Shown here: one piece after another, positions 27,299-35,034 of the stretch
Position numbering within the stretch: the stretch's first letter is position 1
Layout of the letters: every line of letters starts with the position of its first letter
Origin: Ereboglobus luteus
GTDB lineage: Bacteria; Verrucomicrobiota; Verrucomicrobiia; Opitutales; Opitutaceae
Length of the DNA: 64,000 bases
Direction: 5' to 3'
Assembly: GCF_003096195.1 (NCBI RefSeq)
Contig: NZ_CP023004.1
Location: forward strand, 225,299 to 289,298
Translations under genes and position numbers: made by a program
The notes under the pieces: generated by a model
Database searches by the model: none
What the model saw: the letters and a program-made list of their open reading frames with translations, nothing else
What the model was told of the DNA's origin: nothing

Positions 27299-27336
27299 TT
27301 GAAATATGTCAAAAATGTTATATATTAAATTTGACA
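27299..27336 (+). promoter_or_regulatory. Promoter with overlapping dyad operator for the ATPase island
   Basis: A -35-like TTGAAA (27299-27304), a 16-bp spacer and a -10-like TATATT (27321-27326) lie 42 bp before the ATPase 1 start. TGTCAAA (27307-27313) and TTTGACA (27330-27336) are a perfect 7-bp inverted repeat bracketing the -10 box, an arrangement expected of a repressor operator. The surrounding 27.2-27.37 kb is strikingly AT-rich. Confidence 0.55.
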
Positions 27337-27367
27337 TTAGAGAGCCAGCAATCACAGTCTCTCAACC

Positions 27368-28591
27368 ATGACATCGTCGCTTACTCCAATCACACCAAAC
27401 CCAGGTGGACAACTCACGATTCAAGAAATTATTGGTAGAGATAAACTTATTGATGAAGTATGGGGCGTGTTGCGAGGCCAAAGTGTTTACATGAACGACC
27501 ATCGCAGGATCGGGAAAACACAGATTATGGTCAAAATGCACGCTGAACCGCAGGCTGGTTGGCATACAATAAAGCGCGATCTGGAATCCTGTCACACAGC
27601 TGTTGATTTTGCAGCCTGCGTTTTTCAGGACGCCTCTCAGGTTCTAAGCCGTAAAAAACGAATGCTTCGTTCAACCAAAGCGCTTCTATCTCAGCTTGGA
27701 GGCACGGAAGTCGGCGGTATTTTGACTTTTCCATCAGGCACACCACTTCCGTGGAAAAACATGCTGGAGCAAACTTTCGCCGATATTGAGCAAGAGATGA
27801 TTTCGCTGGAAGAAGAAGCTAAATTTCCCCAACGCATGGTATTTCTTTGGGATGAAATACCTTTTTTACTTGATAACATCTCTCGCCGTGAATCCCCGGA
27901 CGTCGCAATGGAGGTTCTTGATGCACTTCGCGCCTTCAGTCAGGATCACGACCACATACGCTTGGTGCTGACTGGGTCCATTGGCATCCACCACGTTCTT
28001 TCTGCGTTACGAAAGAGTGGATATGGCAATGATCCCCTCAATCGCATGCATCACATCCAGCCAGGGCCGTTGGCCGCTGACGATGCGCGCATGTTGGCCT
28101 CACGGCTTCTTATCGGGGCGGGGTTTGACTCCGAAAAAATCAATATTATCGAATGCAGCACAGTCATCGCCGCGCTTGTTGGCAATGTCGCGTTTTATAT
28201 TCACAAACTCATATCGCGACTTCCGAAAAAACAACCGCTTACCTCCGAAATCATCGAGCAGCAACTGAAAGCCGAGATTTCTTCACTTGAACGCAATGAC
28301 TGGAACCTATCCCACTACGCTGATCGCCTCGTCAAATATTACGGTGACGATGTTTCTATCGTTCGTTTGATACTGGATCATGTCGCCATCAAAAACGCCG
28401 ATGCCAACTTCGACTCCATGCGCCGTGCCGTCACGGGAAGCATGAATTTTCATGACGACGAAAAGCTGCGCTCACTGATCCGCCTGCTTTGTCAGGATTT
28501 TTACCTAAAGCGCGAACAAGATGGCTCCTATCGCTTCCACCTCGAACTTATCCGTCGCTGGTGGTGTGTCTATCGGGAACTTTCCAACTAA
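27368..28591 (+). CDS. ATPase 1 of the island (archaeal-type / STAND-like AAA ATPase)
   Basis: A 407-residue soluble P-loop ATPase. The Walker A-like motif is NDHRRIGKT (about 43-51), typical of the RRxGKT subclass. Walker B is MVFLWDE (Asp162-Glu163), and a sensor-like LVLTGS lies near 200. The C-terminal third is helical with a winged-helix character (FYLKREQDGSYRFHLELIRRWW). No nuclease, protease or membrane domain is visible. It is nine bases upstream of a second ATPase gene, and the pair has a promoter of its own. Base composition is well below that of the flanking genes. Such ATPases act in stress response, defence or transcription control; none of these is shown here. Confidence 0.75.
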   Translation: MTSSLTPITPNPGGQLTIQEIIGRDKLIDEVWGVLRGQSVYMNDHRRIGKTQIMVKMHAEPQAGWHTIKRDLESCHTAVDFAACVFQDASQVLSRKKRMLRSTKALLSQLGGTEVGGILTFPSGTPLPWKNMLEQTFADIEQEMISLEEEAKFPQRMVFLWDEIPFLLDNISRRESPDVAMEVLDALRAFSQDHDHIRLVLTGSIGIHHVLSALRKSGYGNDPLNRMHHIQPGPLAADDARMLASRLLIGAGFDSEKINIIECSTVIAALVGNVAFYIHKLISRLPKKQPLTSEIIEQQLKAEISSLERNDWNLSHYADRLVKYYGDDVSIVRLILDHVAIKNADANFDSMRRAVTGSMNFHDDEKLRSLIRLLCQDFYLKREQDGSYRFHLELIRRWWCVYRELSN

Positions 28592-28599
28592 TCTCCATC

Positions 28600-30689
28600 A
28601 TGACAGAAATAATACACCATTTCTCACCTCAGCGCTCAAATCCCGAGATTCTGGAAAAAATCCTTGTCCAACGTCAAACCCTGCTGTCCGACAGCGTGGC
28701 CAAAGTGCGCGAAAGCGTGCTTACAACCAATAAACACCACTTGCTTTTTGTCGGCCCTCGCGGATCTGGCAAGACGACCATGATTGCCCTGATCCATCAT
28801 CGCCTCAACACACAGATCGAACTTGCCGACCGCCTTCGATTTGCCTGGCTTAATGAGGACGAAACCAGTTCGAGCTTCCTGAAACTGCTCATTCGCATCT
28901 ACCGGACTCTCTCCGCTCGTTATCCCGATGAATTCCCGTCCGCCATTCTTGATGAGATCAAAAAACACAAGCCGGATGATGCGCTGGCCATCCTGCAAAA
29001 AAAAATCACCAAATATTTAGGCGCGCACACTTGCGTGCTGCTCATTGAGAACCTCGGCGACTTGCTGAATGCCATGCCCGAGGCCGAACGCCGCAACTGG
29101 CGTGGATTTATGCAGAACAATCCGGCCATTGCCACCGTTGCCACATCCCAGCATCTGGTTGCCAGCCTGTCACAACACGATGAGGTTTTCTTTGGCTTTT
29201 TCGACACACACCACCTTTCCCCGCTCACGTCGGAAGACGCCCGCCAGCTTCTTAAAAATCTTGCCCTACATGGCTCGCCCTCCGCGATACGCAGCGATAA
29301 AGACGGAAAGCAACTGGCCGATTATCTCGACACGCCCCAAGGCGCGGCCCGCCTTCAAGCCATTCATCATCTCACCGGAGGCAGCCCGCGCCTTTACTTG
29401 ATTCTCGCCGATTTTCTTACCCGCGAATCGCTCGACCAACTCGTGCCCGCGTTTGAAAAAATGGTGGATCAACAACTCACTCCATATTATCAGGAACGTC
29501 TTCGCTGGTTGTCTCCCCAGCAACGTGAAATTGTGGAATACCTCTGCCAGGAACAGCATGCCATTGTCCCGGTTAAAACCATTGCCGAGGCATTATTTGC
29601 CGAGCACGCGAGTATTTCCGGGCAACTCAAAAAACTTCTCGAGCTCGGCTACGTAAAAAGAACACCCGATGGCCGCGAATCTTACTACGAGCTTGCCGAG
29701 CCGCTCATGCGCCTTTCCTTCCAAGTCAAGGACGTGTCACATCACGATTCCAGCGGCATGAATCCACTGCGCCTTATTGTGGACATGCTTCGCCTCTGGT
29801 ATGGGCAGCAGCAACTGGAGACGCGCCTGCAACAGGCGCCGATTGGCTCCGTCGAACGGGCATATCTAAATGCGGCTTTAAACACATGCCGCCACTCGCC
29901 GGAAGGAGCGATAGAAAACACAGCTCCGCGTGTTCTCCCATCAGAGCAAAAGCAACCGGAATCAAAAAATGAAAATGTTCCGCGTGAAGATACTTGGGTA
30001 TATCGGGGAGATGCTCTCGATAAAGATGCAGAGATTGAGAAACTGACCAAAATCATCAGTTCGCCTGCCACATCACAAAAAAAATTAGTTGTGGCATTAT
30101 CTAGACGAGGTGCGTGTTATTATTTCATTGGCGCTTATGCTAAAGCTCTCGCTGATTATGATCAGGTTATAGACTTGGATTCCTTGGCACAACCGCAAAT
30201 ACTGATGGATGTATTTTTCTATCGCAGCCTCATTTTATCGAATGCACCTGATAAACATCTTCAGGATTTTTATCGATTTATTGGATTAAAAAATGCCAAT
30301 ACCATCTTCATCTCAGATGAATCCACAGGGCTTTTATGGAGTAAAAGGCTACTGGATACACTACTTTCTTTCAAAAAACTACAGATTGGCGTGAGCAGAT
30401 TGCTCGTTTTGTCACCTCATGGGGAAATTTGAATTTGTGTGCCCAGCTTGGAACAGCACTCGTAAATCATTTGGAAGATCTTCAACAGATCAGACATCAA
30501 GCTCTTGATGATTGGTTGGATGCGTTGGTAGCAGCTTCCAGAGATTACCCTATACTGAACACGCCACTTCACATTTTAAAGGTTGGTATCGATTACATCA
30601 AAACCAAAGACCAAGGAGTGTTACTTCAACTGCCACAAGAACAACGCAAGCTCATCCGGAACATATTGAAAATTCGAAACAAAGAGTAA
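28600..30689 (+). pseudogene. ATPase 2 of the island (AAA ATPase + winged helix + TPR), frameshifted near its end
   Basis: Read from the ATG at 28600 the frame runs to 30432. Walker A is GPRGSGKTT (about 52-60), a Walker B-like VLLIEN lies near 145-151, and a winged-helix segment spans about 310-375 (LSPQQREIVEYLCQEQHA, LLELGYVKR). A TPR unit (ALSRRGACYYFIGAYAKALA) lies near 500. At an A6 run (30373-30378) the protein-like sequence moves to the -1 frame and continues DWREQIARFVTSWGNL ... to 30689. Adding one A restores a continuous ~696-residue protein. This may be a sequencing gap, a real lesion or regulated slippage. If unrepaired, the product loses ~90 C-terminal residues. No effector domain is visible. 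Confidence 0.7.
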
Positions 30690-30710
30690 GTTTTTTTTAA
30701 TATACTCTTT
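30681..30710 (+). terminator. Possible terminator hairpin after the ATPase pair
   Basis: AAAGAGTA (30681-30688) and TACTCTTT (30703-30710) are perfect 8-bp inverted arms around a T-rich loop; the hairpin overlaps the restored stop codon. The stem is AT-rich and weak, so termination strength is uncertain. Confidence 0.4.
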
Positions 30711-30774
30711 TGCAGATTCATATTGCCTCAGGCATTCTTGAATTGCATTACTGTTTTGCGTGACGCACGTTTGT

Positions 30775-31833
30775 TTATATAATCATAACATCGCGTCCGG
30801 CGCGGCGTTTTTTTTCGCTCCTGGTCTTGAACACGCGCAGCAGGAAAAACAGGCTTGGGAATATAATGCAGCTGCCGACCAGCAGGGCGAGCATGAGCTG
30901 TAGCTGCGTGGCGCGCGGCGCGGCGACCTCGTAGAAACTCACCGGCCCCTCGGTCGTGATTATTGCGTTGGGCGCGTAGAGCAGCCACCAGCCAAGAAGG
31001 ATCATTGTGACCTGCCCGGCGGCGACCACGCGGGCGAAAACAACATTGTGCAATTTTATAAATTTCCAAAGCGCCACGAACAAAAGCACGGCAATCACGA
31101 TCGCCGCAATCGCGGCGGGGCGCTCAAGAAACAGGGCGAAGAGACTTTTTGCCTCCAGCAGCGACGCGAGAAACACCACGCCGCCGGCGATAAACACACA
31201 CACATTGGAAATCGCCGCCCTCCGAATGAATAGCCTCTCGAGTTCGGGTTCATTGGTCTCGCCCACCATATACACACTCGCCAAAAACGCGAAGATGCAC
31301 GTCACGAACAGCCCCACGCAAAACGGATACAAGTCGAGCCAAGGAAGAATGTAGGCGTCCACCGCGCCGACCTCGCCGGCCGCGCGCGCAAGGGGGATTG
31401 TGCCGCGGTTCAGCGTTCCCGCAATAATGCCGAGCCACATCGCGGTCCACAGGCTCGAGCCGCCAAAAAGTATCGTGTAAACGCGCTGCGTTTTTTCATC
31501 CTGCACGGGATCGTAATGGCGAAAACTGAATGTCGCCCCGCGCACGACAATGCCGACGAGCAACGCAAGCAACGGCACGTGCAGCGCGGTCATGAGCGTG
31601 GTGAACGCGAGGGGAAATCCCATGAACAAAATCACCACGATCAGGATGAGCCACACGTGGTTCGCCTCCCACACAGGCCCCATCGCATGATTGATTGCGC
31701 GCGTTTGCTCACGGCGCAGTTTTTTGGAGCGCATGGACAACAACTCAAGAATGCCCGCGCCATAATCCGAGCCGCCGAGCAGCACGTAAAGCAGGAGCGA
31801 AGCGCCGATGAAAAAGATAAGGATGTGTGTCAT
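30775..31833 (-). CDS. cydB: Cytochrome bd-type quinol oxidase subunit II
   Basis: Second subunit of the heme-bd quinol oxidase, which reduces oxygen to water with high affinity and contributes to proton motive force. 352 residues and eight to nine membrane helices. Family segments: LYVLLGGSDYGAGILELL near the N-terminus, GPVWEANHVWLIL, FRHYD and MWLGIIAGTLNRG. The C-terminus is basic (EKKRRAGRDVMII). It follows cydA by 3 bp, so the two form one operon. No cydX or cydDC genes are adjacent. Confidence 0.95.
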   Translation of the reverse strand: MTHILIFFIGASLLLYVLLGGSDYGAGILELLSMRSKKLRREQTRAINHAMGPVWEANHVWLILIVVILFMGFPLAFTTLMTALHVPLLALLVGIVVRGATFSFRHYDPVQDEKTQRVYTILFGGSSLWTAMWLGIIAGTLNRGTIPLARAAGEVGAVDAYILPWLDLYPFCVGLFVTCIFAFLASVYMVGETNEPELERLFIRRAAISNVCVFIAGGVVFLASLLEAKSLFALFLERPAAIAAIVIAVLLFVALWKFIKLHNVVFARVVAAGQVTMILLGWWLLYAPNAIITTEGPVSFYEVAAPRATQLQLMLALLVGSCIIFPSLFFLLRVFKTRSEKKRRAGRDVMII

Positions 31834-31836
31834 GGC

Positions 31837-33156
31837 TCAGGCTTTCGTTGAGGGTTCCGTGTCATCGAGCCGCTTGTGCATGCCGCGCACCTGCCGCTTG
31901 AAAAGCCAGACCACCGCGACGGTGATGATCGCGTAGAGCACAAACAACAAATACAAATGATACTGCATTCCGGGCACCGGCGTGACGGCGTCCTTGGTCC
32001 TCATGACGCCTTGAATAATCCAGGGCTGCCGTCCCACCTCGGTCACGACCCACCCGGCCTCGATGGCGATAAACCCGAGTGGCGCGCAAATGATGAGCGC
32101 CTTCATAAACCAGCCCGGCCATCGTTTCTTTTTCAGGAAAACGAAATAGAGCACGGCCATCAACGCGAGGATGCCGCCGATGCCAACCATCACCTGAAAC
32201 GCGAAGTGCGTGACAACCACGGGCGGCCAGTCCTCGCGCGGAATTTGGTCGAGCCCGGTGACCGCGGTGTTGAAATCGTTGTGCGCAAGAAAACTCAACG
32301 CGCCGGGGATCTCGATGGCGTAGCGCACGGTTTGCGTTTCCACGTCAGGAATGCCGCCGATGATGAGCGGGGCGTTTGTCGTGGTGACAAACAGCCCTTC
32401 CGCCGCGGCGAGTTTGGCGGGCTGGTATTCCGCGACGCGCTGCCCGGCGAAGTGTCCCGAGAAAGGCATGAGCAACGACGCCACCGCGCCAAAGGTGAGC
32501 GCAATTTTGAGCGCGCCCAAATGCATCGGCCTCGCCTTGCCGCGCAAATAAAACGCGGCGTGAATGCCCGCCACCCCGAATCCCACGGCCTGAAGCGCGG
32601 CGAGCTGCATGTGAATTGTCTGGTGAAGCCACGCCTTGTTGAACATCGCGGCGACGGGGTCGATGTTGATTGCCGCGCCCTCCACCCAGTCAAATCCGGC
32701 GGGCGTGTTCATCCAGCCATTGGCCGCGACGACAAAAATCCCCGAGGTAAAACCAGCGATGCCGACGACGAGCCCCGTGGCCCAGTGCAGCCACGGCTTC
32801 ATGCGCCCCCAGCCGTAAAGGAACAACCCGATGGCAACCGCCTCGACAAAAAACGCCGAGCCCTCCCACGAAAACGGCATGCCGAAAATCGGTCCCGCGT
32901 GTTTCATGAAGCCGGGCCAGAGCAGCCCGAGCTGAAACGCGACCACGGTGCCCGAAACCGCGCCCACGGCAAAAAGAATGGCGACACCGCGCATCCACAT
33001 TTTCGTGAGCTCGAGATGTGCGGGGTCCTTGGTTTTGAGCCATCGCCAGTGGGCCGCCGACATGAAGAACGGCATGGTCATGCCAATCGACGCAAAAATG
33101 ATGTGAAATCCCAGTGAGAAAGCAATCGTGGCGCGTGCAGCAAGTAGGTCGTCCAT
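31837..33156 (-). CDS. cydA: Cytochrome bd-type quinol oxidase subunit I
   Basis: Carries the three hemes and the quinol site. The start at 33156 (MDDLLAARATIAFSLGFHII) is preferred to the in-frame TTG at 33180. Heme ligands are visible as the N-terminal His in LGFHIIFASIG, the His in LHQTIHMQLAA, and Met in the region PFSGHFAGQRVAEYQP. The C-terminal GWVVTEVGRQPWIIQGVMRT is diagnostic of the family. At ~439 residues it is the short-Q-loop (CIO-like) form. It probably supports respiration at low oxygen, in keeping with a gut or micro-oxic habitat. Confidence 0.95.
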   Translation of the reverse strand: MDDLLAARATIAFSLGFHIIFASIGMTMPFFMSAAHWRWLKTKDPAHLELTKMWMRGVAILFAVGAVSGTVVAFQLGLLWPGFMKHAGPIFGMPFSWEGSAFFVEAVAIGLFLYGWGRMKPWLHWATGLVVGIAGFTSGIFVVAANGWMNTPAGFDWVEGAAINIDPVAAMFNKAWLHQTIHMQLAALQAVGFGVAGIHAAFYLRGKARPMHLGALKIALTFGAVASLLMPFSGHFAGQRVAEYQPAKLAAAEGLFVTTTNAPLIIGGIPDVETQTVRYAIEIPGALSFLAHNDFNTAVTGLDQIPREDWPPVVVTHFAFQVMVGIGGILALMAVLYFVFLKKKRWPGWFMKALIICAPLGFIAIEAGWVVTEVGRQPWIIQGVMRTKDAVTPVPGMQYHLYLLFVLYAIITVAVVWLFKRQVRGMHKRLDDTEPSTKA

Positions 33157-33434
33157 GATGCGCCGGATATTGCCGCCCAAACAGCCTCAGGTAAACCCCT
33201 TTTGCATGCACACGGCCGGTCAAAACGTTTTTTACAAAGGTTTTTTAAAAATTGGGATGGATAGCGGGTGAAAAAACACACAAAGCGATGCCTGCACCTT
33301 TGACCGCGACAACAAATTCCTAACAGGCATACACTAAAGGAACATTCGAAAAATCGCCCATATTGTAAGGAGAGTATCTTGCGCTCCACGAAAAAAGCAG
33401 AATGGTCCCGTTGTTTTTCAATTTTCAAGCTGCC

Positions 33435-33815
33435 CTAATCTTGGAGTATGAATGTAATAAAATGCCCAATTGGCATGAGGCAGCATATCAATAGAAAATA
33501 TCCAAGCATCCGTATGCGTGAAAACAGCATTTTGTTTCCCAAAAACTTATCCTCATTAATTTGCCGGATCAAAAGCATAAAAGCGATAAGCCCGGGAATC
33601 GGGCTCGTTGCCATACTGACAACATAAAAGCTGATGATTATTGAGGTCAATGCGTGCCTATGCTCCAAAAAACCAATTGGCCCCAAAATCAACATGGGAA
33701 TCCAGAATCCAAGTATTGGAATCGCAGCCGCAATCGAAAGCCTGGTGAGCCAACTGCCTTGTTTATTCTTAACGAGGACGATCTCTTGATCTTGGTTTGT
33801 TTGATATGGCGGCAT
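33435..33815 (-). CDS. Small membrane protein A (tandem pair)
   Basis: 126 residues with a polar N-terminus (ending VKNKQGSW) and three or four hydrophobic segments (AAIPILGFWIPMLILGPIGF; IIISFYVVSMATSPIPGLIAFMLL; GYFLLICCLMPIGHFITFIL). It parallels the neighbouring gene B in the KNKQ segment, the first helix with GFW and the closing helix. Both are AT-rich compared with cydA and sucB. Function unknown; no family recognised. Confidence 0.6.
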   Translation of the reverse strand: MPPYQTNQDQEIVLVKNKQGSWLTRLSIAAAIPILGFWIPMLILGPIGFLEHRHALTSIIISFYVVSMATSPIPGLIAFMLLIRQINEDKFLGNKMLFSRIRMLGYFLLICCLMPIGHFITFILQD

Positions 33816-33835
33816 TTTTTAACGTCTTTGGGCGC

Positions 33836-34210
33836 CTACCAGAAACGAACCATGCTTATTAGAATTCCTGCGCTGCACGTGAGAATTGGCGAAATTGAAA
33901 TTATCAATAAACTAAATCCCAAAGCGCCAATACCGGAAAAACGAACACTCCCGTCTATTTTGAAACGCCGCCTCAACGCAAACCATGCCATGGGCGCAAC
34001 GACTGCGGAAAAGATATACATTGGAAACGCAAAAAGGAATACAATGCCACCACGTCCGTCTTCTGGATCGTCATACAGTCTAAGAAAAACCAGAGGAGCC
34101 CAAAACCCGGCCAATGAAATAATCGATGCATATGCCAGCCTCATTACGCACGCGATCTGCTTGTTCTTTATAAGAAGCCACGGAAGCCGCCCTTCCCTTT
34201 CAGGGGCCAT
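33836..34210 (-). CDS. Small membrane protein B (tandem pair)
   Basis: A ~124-residue membrane protein. I chose the ATG at 34210 (MAPEREGRLPWLLIKNKQ). It aligns with the start of gene A, and the in-frame upstream ATG at 34279 runs into the PIN-domain remnant. Hydrophobic segments match those of gene A (ASIISLAGFWAPLVFL; VFLFAFPMYIFSAVVAPMAW; LGFSLLIISISPILTCSAG). It lies 20 bp upstream of gene A. The pair probably arose by duplication. Function unknown. Confidence 0.6.
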   Translation of the reverse strand: MAPEREGRLPWLLIKNKQIACVMRLAYASIISLAGFWAPLVFLRLYDDPEDGRGGIVFLFAFPMYIFSAVVAPMAWFALRRRFKIDGSVRFSGIGALGFSLLIISISPILTCSAGILISMVRFW

Positions 34211-34259
34211 GTCCCGTTGGACGTATTTTGGTAAAGCAGGGGCGGCATCGTCAATACGT

Positions 34260-34400
34260 CTAGACTTTGACCGTATCATCCGGCCAGTCGATCAGCATGC
34301 CGGCGTCGCTGGTGGCGAGTTTGCAACCTTCCTGTTTCGCGATTTGCACCTGCCAAATATCCATAAAGGCATGTCGAACATCGTCCCGCAAAGTAGACGA
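34260..34400 (-). pseudogene. Remnant of a PIN-domain (VapC-like) toxin gene
   Basis: Directly after the YafQ stop and in the same frame, 46 codons remain open to a stop at 34260-34262. The translated text includes RHAFMDIWQVQIAKQEGCKL, then ATSDAGMLIDWPD. It looks like the C-terminal end of a PIN-domain ribonuclease: the DxWQ helix, the hydrophobic G-C-x-L strand, and a T-x-D acidic site. There is no start codon or upstream PIN domain, so it is a truncated relic. This is my reading of a short segment; a profile search could overturn it. Confidence 0.5.
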
Positions 34401-34667
34401 TCAGCCGAACAATTCGCTGTGGGTGTTGATGCGCGTGAAGACAATCGTGTCGCCTTCGATTTTGTAGACGAGCACCATGTCGCTGCGCAGGTGGCAATCC
34501 CGGTGGCCTTTCCAATTTCCAACAAGCGCGTGGTCGCGGTAAACGGGCGGCAACGGCTGCCCGGTCACAAGAAGGTCAAACAGTTTCTCGAAGTCGGATT
34601 CCAAGCGCGTGCCCTCGATGCGTCTGGCGTAATCCTTTCGGAACTGCTTGGTGAAATTGTAATTCAT
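34401..34667 (-). CDS. yafQ: YafQ-family mRNA interferase toxin
   Basis: An 88-residue RelE/YafQ-superfamily toxin that would cleave mRNA on the ribosome. All four catalytic positions known from E. coli YafQ appear to be present: His in YRDHALVG, His in RDCHLR, Asp in RSDMVLVY, and His in INTHSELF. It begins with MNYNFTKQFRKDYARR. Its ATG overlaps the antitoxin stop (ATGA), as is usual for such pairs. A PIN-domain remnant follows directly. Confidence 0.93.
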   Translation of the reverse strand: MNYNFTKQFRKDYARRIEGTRLESDFEKLFDLLVTGQPLPPVYRDHALVGNWKGHRDCHLRSDMVLVYKIEGDTIVFTRINTHSELFG

Positions 34668-34945
34668 TTCGACTTAAGCGCGGCAAAAAAGTCTTTCTTG
34701 CTGGCGTAGGCGGGGCGTTTCGCAAGTTCATCCGCCTCGCGCATGGCGGCGCGGGTGGTGGCGTTGGGCATTTCGCGCGCGACAACATCAAAGGGCAGGC
34801 GGCCATTGCGCTCAACCTGCGCGAGAAACATGTTGATGGCTCCGGTGGCATCGGTGCCCATTTCATCGAACAGTTTTTGCACTTTTCTCATGCGCTTGGC
34901 GGGCACGCGAATGCGAATCTGGGTTGTCTGTGTTGCGGTTACCAT
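34664..34945 (-). CDS. dinJ: RelB/DinJ-family antitoxin
   Basis: A 93-residue antitoxin. The N-terminal ribbon-helix-helix part (TTQIRIRVPAKRMRKVQKLF, then DEMGTDATGAINMFLAQVER) binds DNA, and the charged C-terminal part would wrap the toxin. It is upstream of and overlaps yafQ by 4 bp, so translation is coupled. It probably represses its own promoter through the dyad at 34961-34989. Confidence 0.92.
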   Translation of the reverse strand: MVTATQTTQIRIRVPAKRMRKVQKLFDEMGTDATGAINMFLAQVERNGRLPFDVVAREMPNATTRAAMREADELAKRPAYASKKDFFAALKSK

Positions 34946-34960
34946 GATGGCTCAAAATGT

Positions 34961-34989
34961 CTCAATTTGACTCAGTGTGTCAAGCTGAG
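34961..34989 (-). promoter_or_regulatory. Operator dyad upstream of the antitoxin gene
   Basis: CTCAATTTGAC (34961-34971) and GTCAAGCTGAG (34979-34989) form an inverted repeat matching at 9 of 11 positions around a 7-bp centre. On the minus strand it covers a consensus -35 TTGACA. The position, 16 bp before the dinJ start, is that expected of an autoregulatory RHH operator. Confidence 0.6.
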
Positions 34990-35034
34990 GTATTGCGCTT
35001 GGAAACGCGTGCATTGCGTTGTGTTTTCTAAAAA

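Noticed and set aside
27331-27336. TTGACA as a -35 box for the ATPase island
   Set aside because: No acceptable -10 lies 16-18 bp downstream; the upstream TTGAAA/TATATT pair fits better.
30373-30379. Programmed -1 ribosomal slippage in ATPase 2
   Set aside because: The zero-frame codons AAA-AAA are preceded by C, so the site is not a full X XXY YYZ heptamer, and no strong downstream structure was seen. It is kept only as a possibility in the finding.
34211-34279. N-terminal 23-residue extension of membrane protein B from the ATG at 34279
   Set aside because: It overlaps the PIN remnant in another frame, and the paralogue's start aligns with the ATG at 34210.
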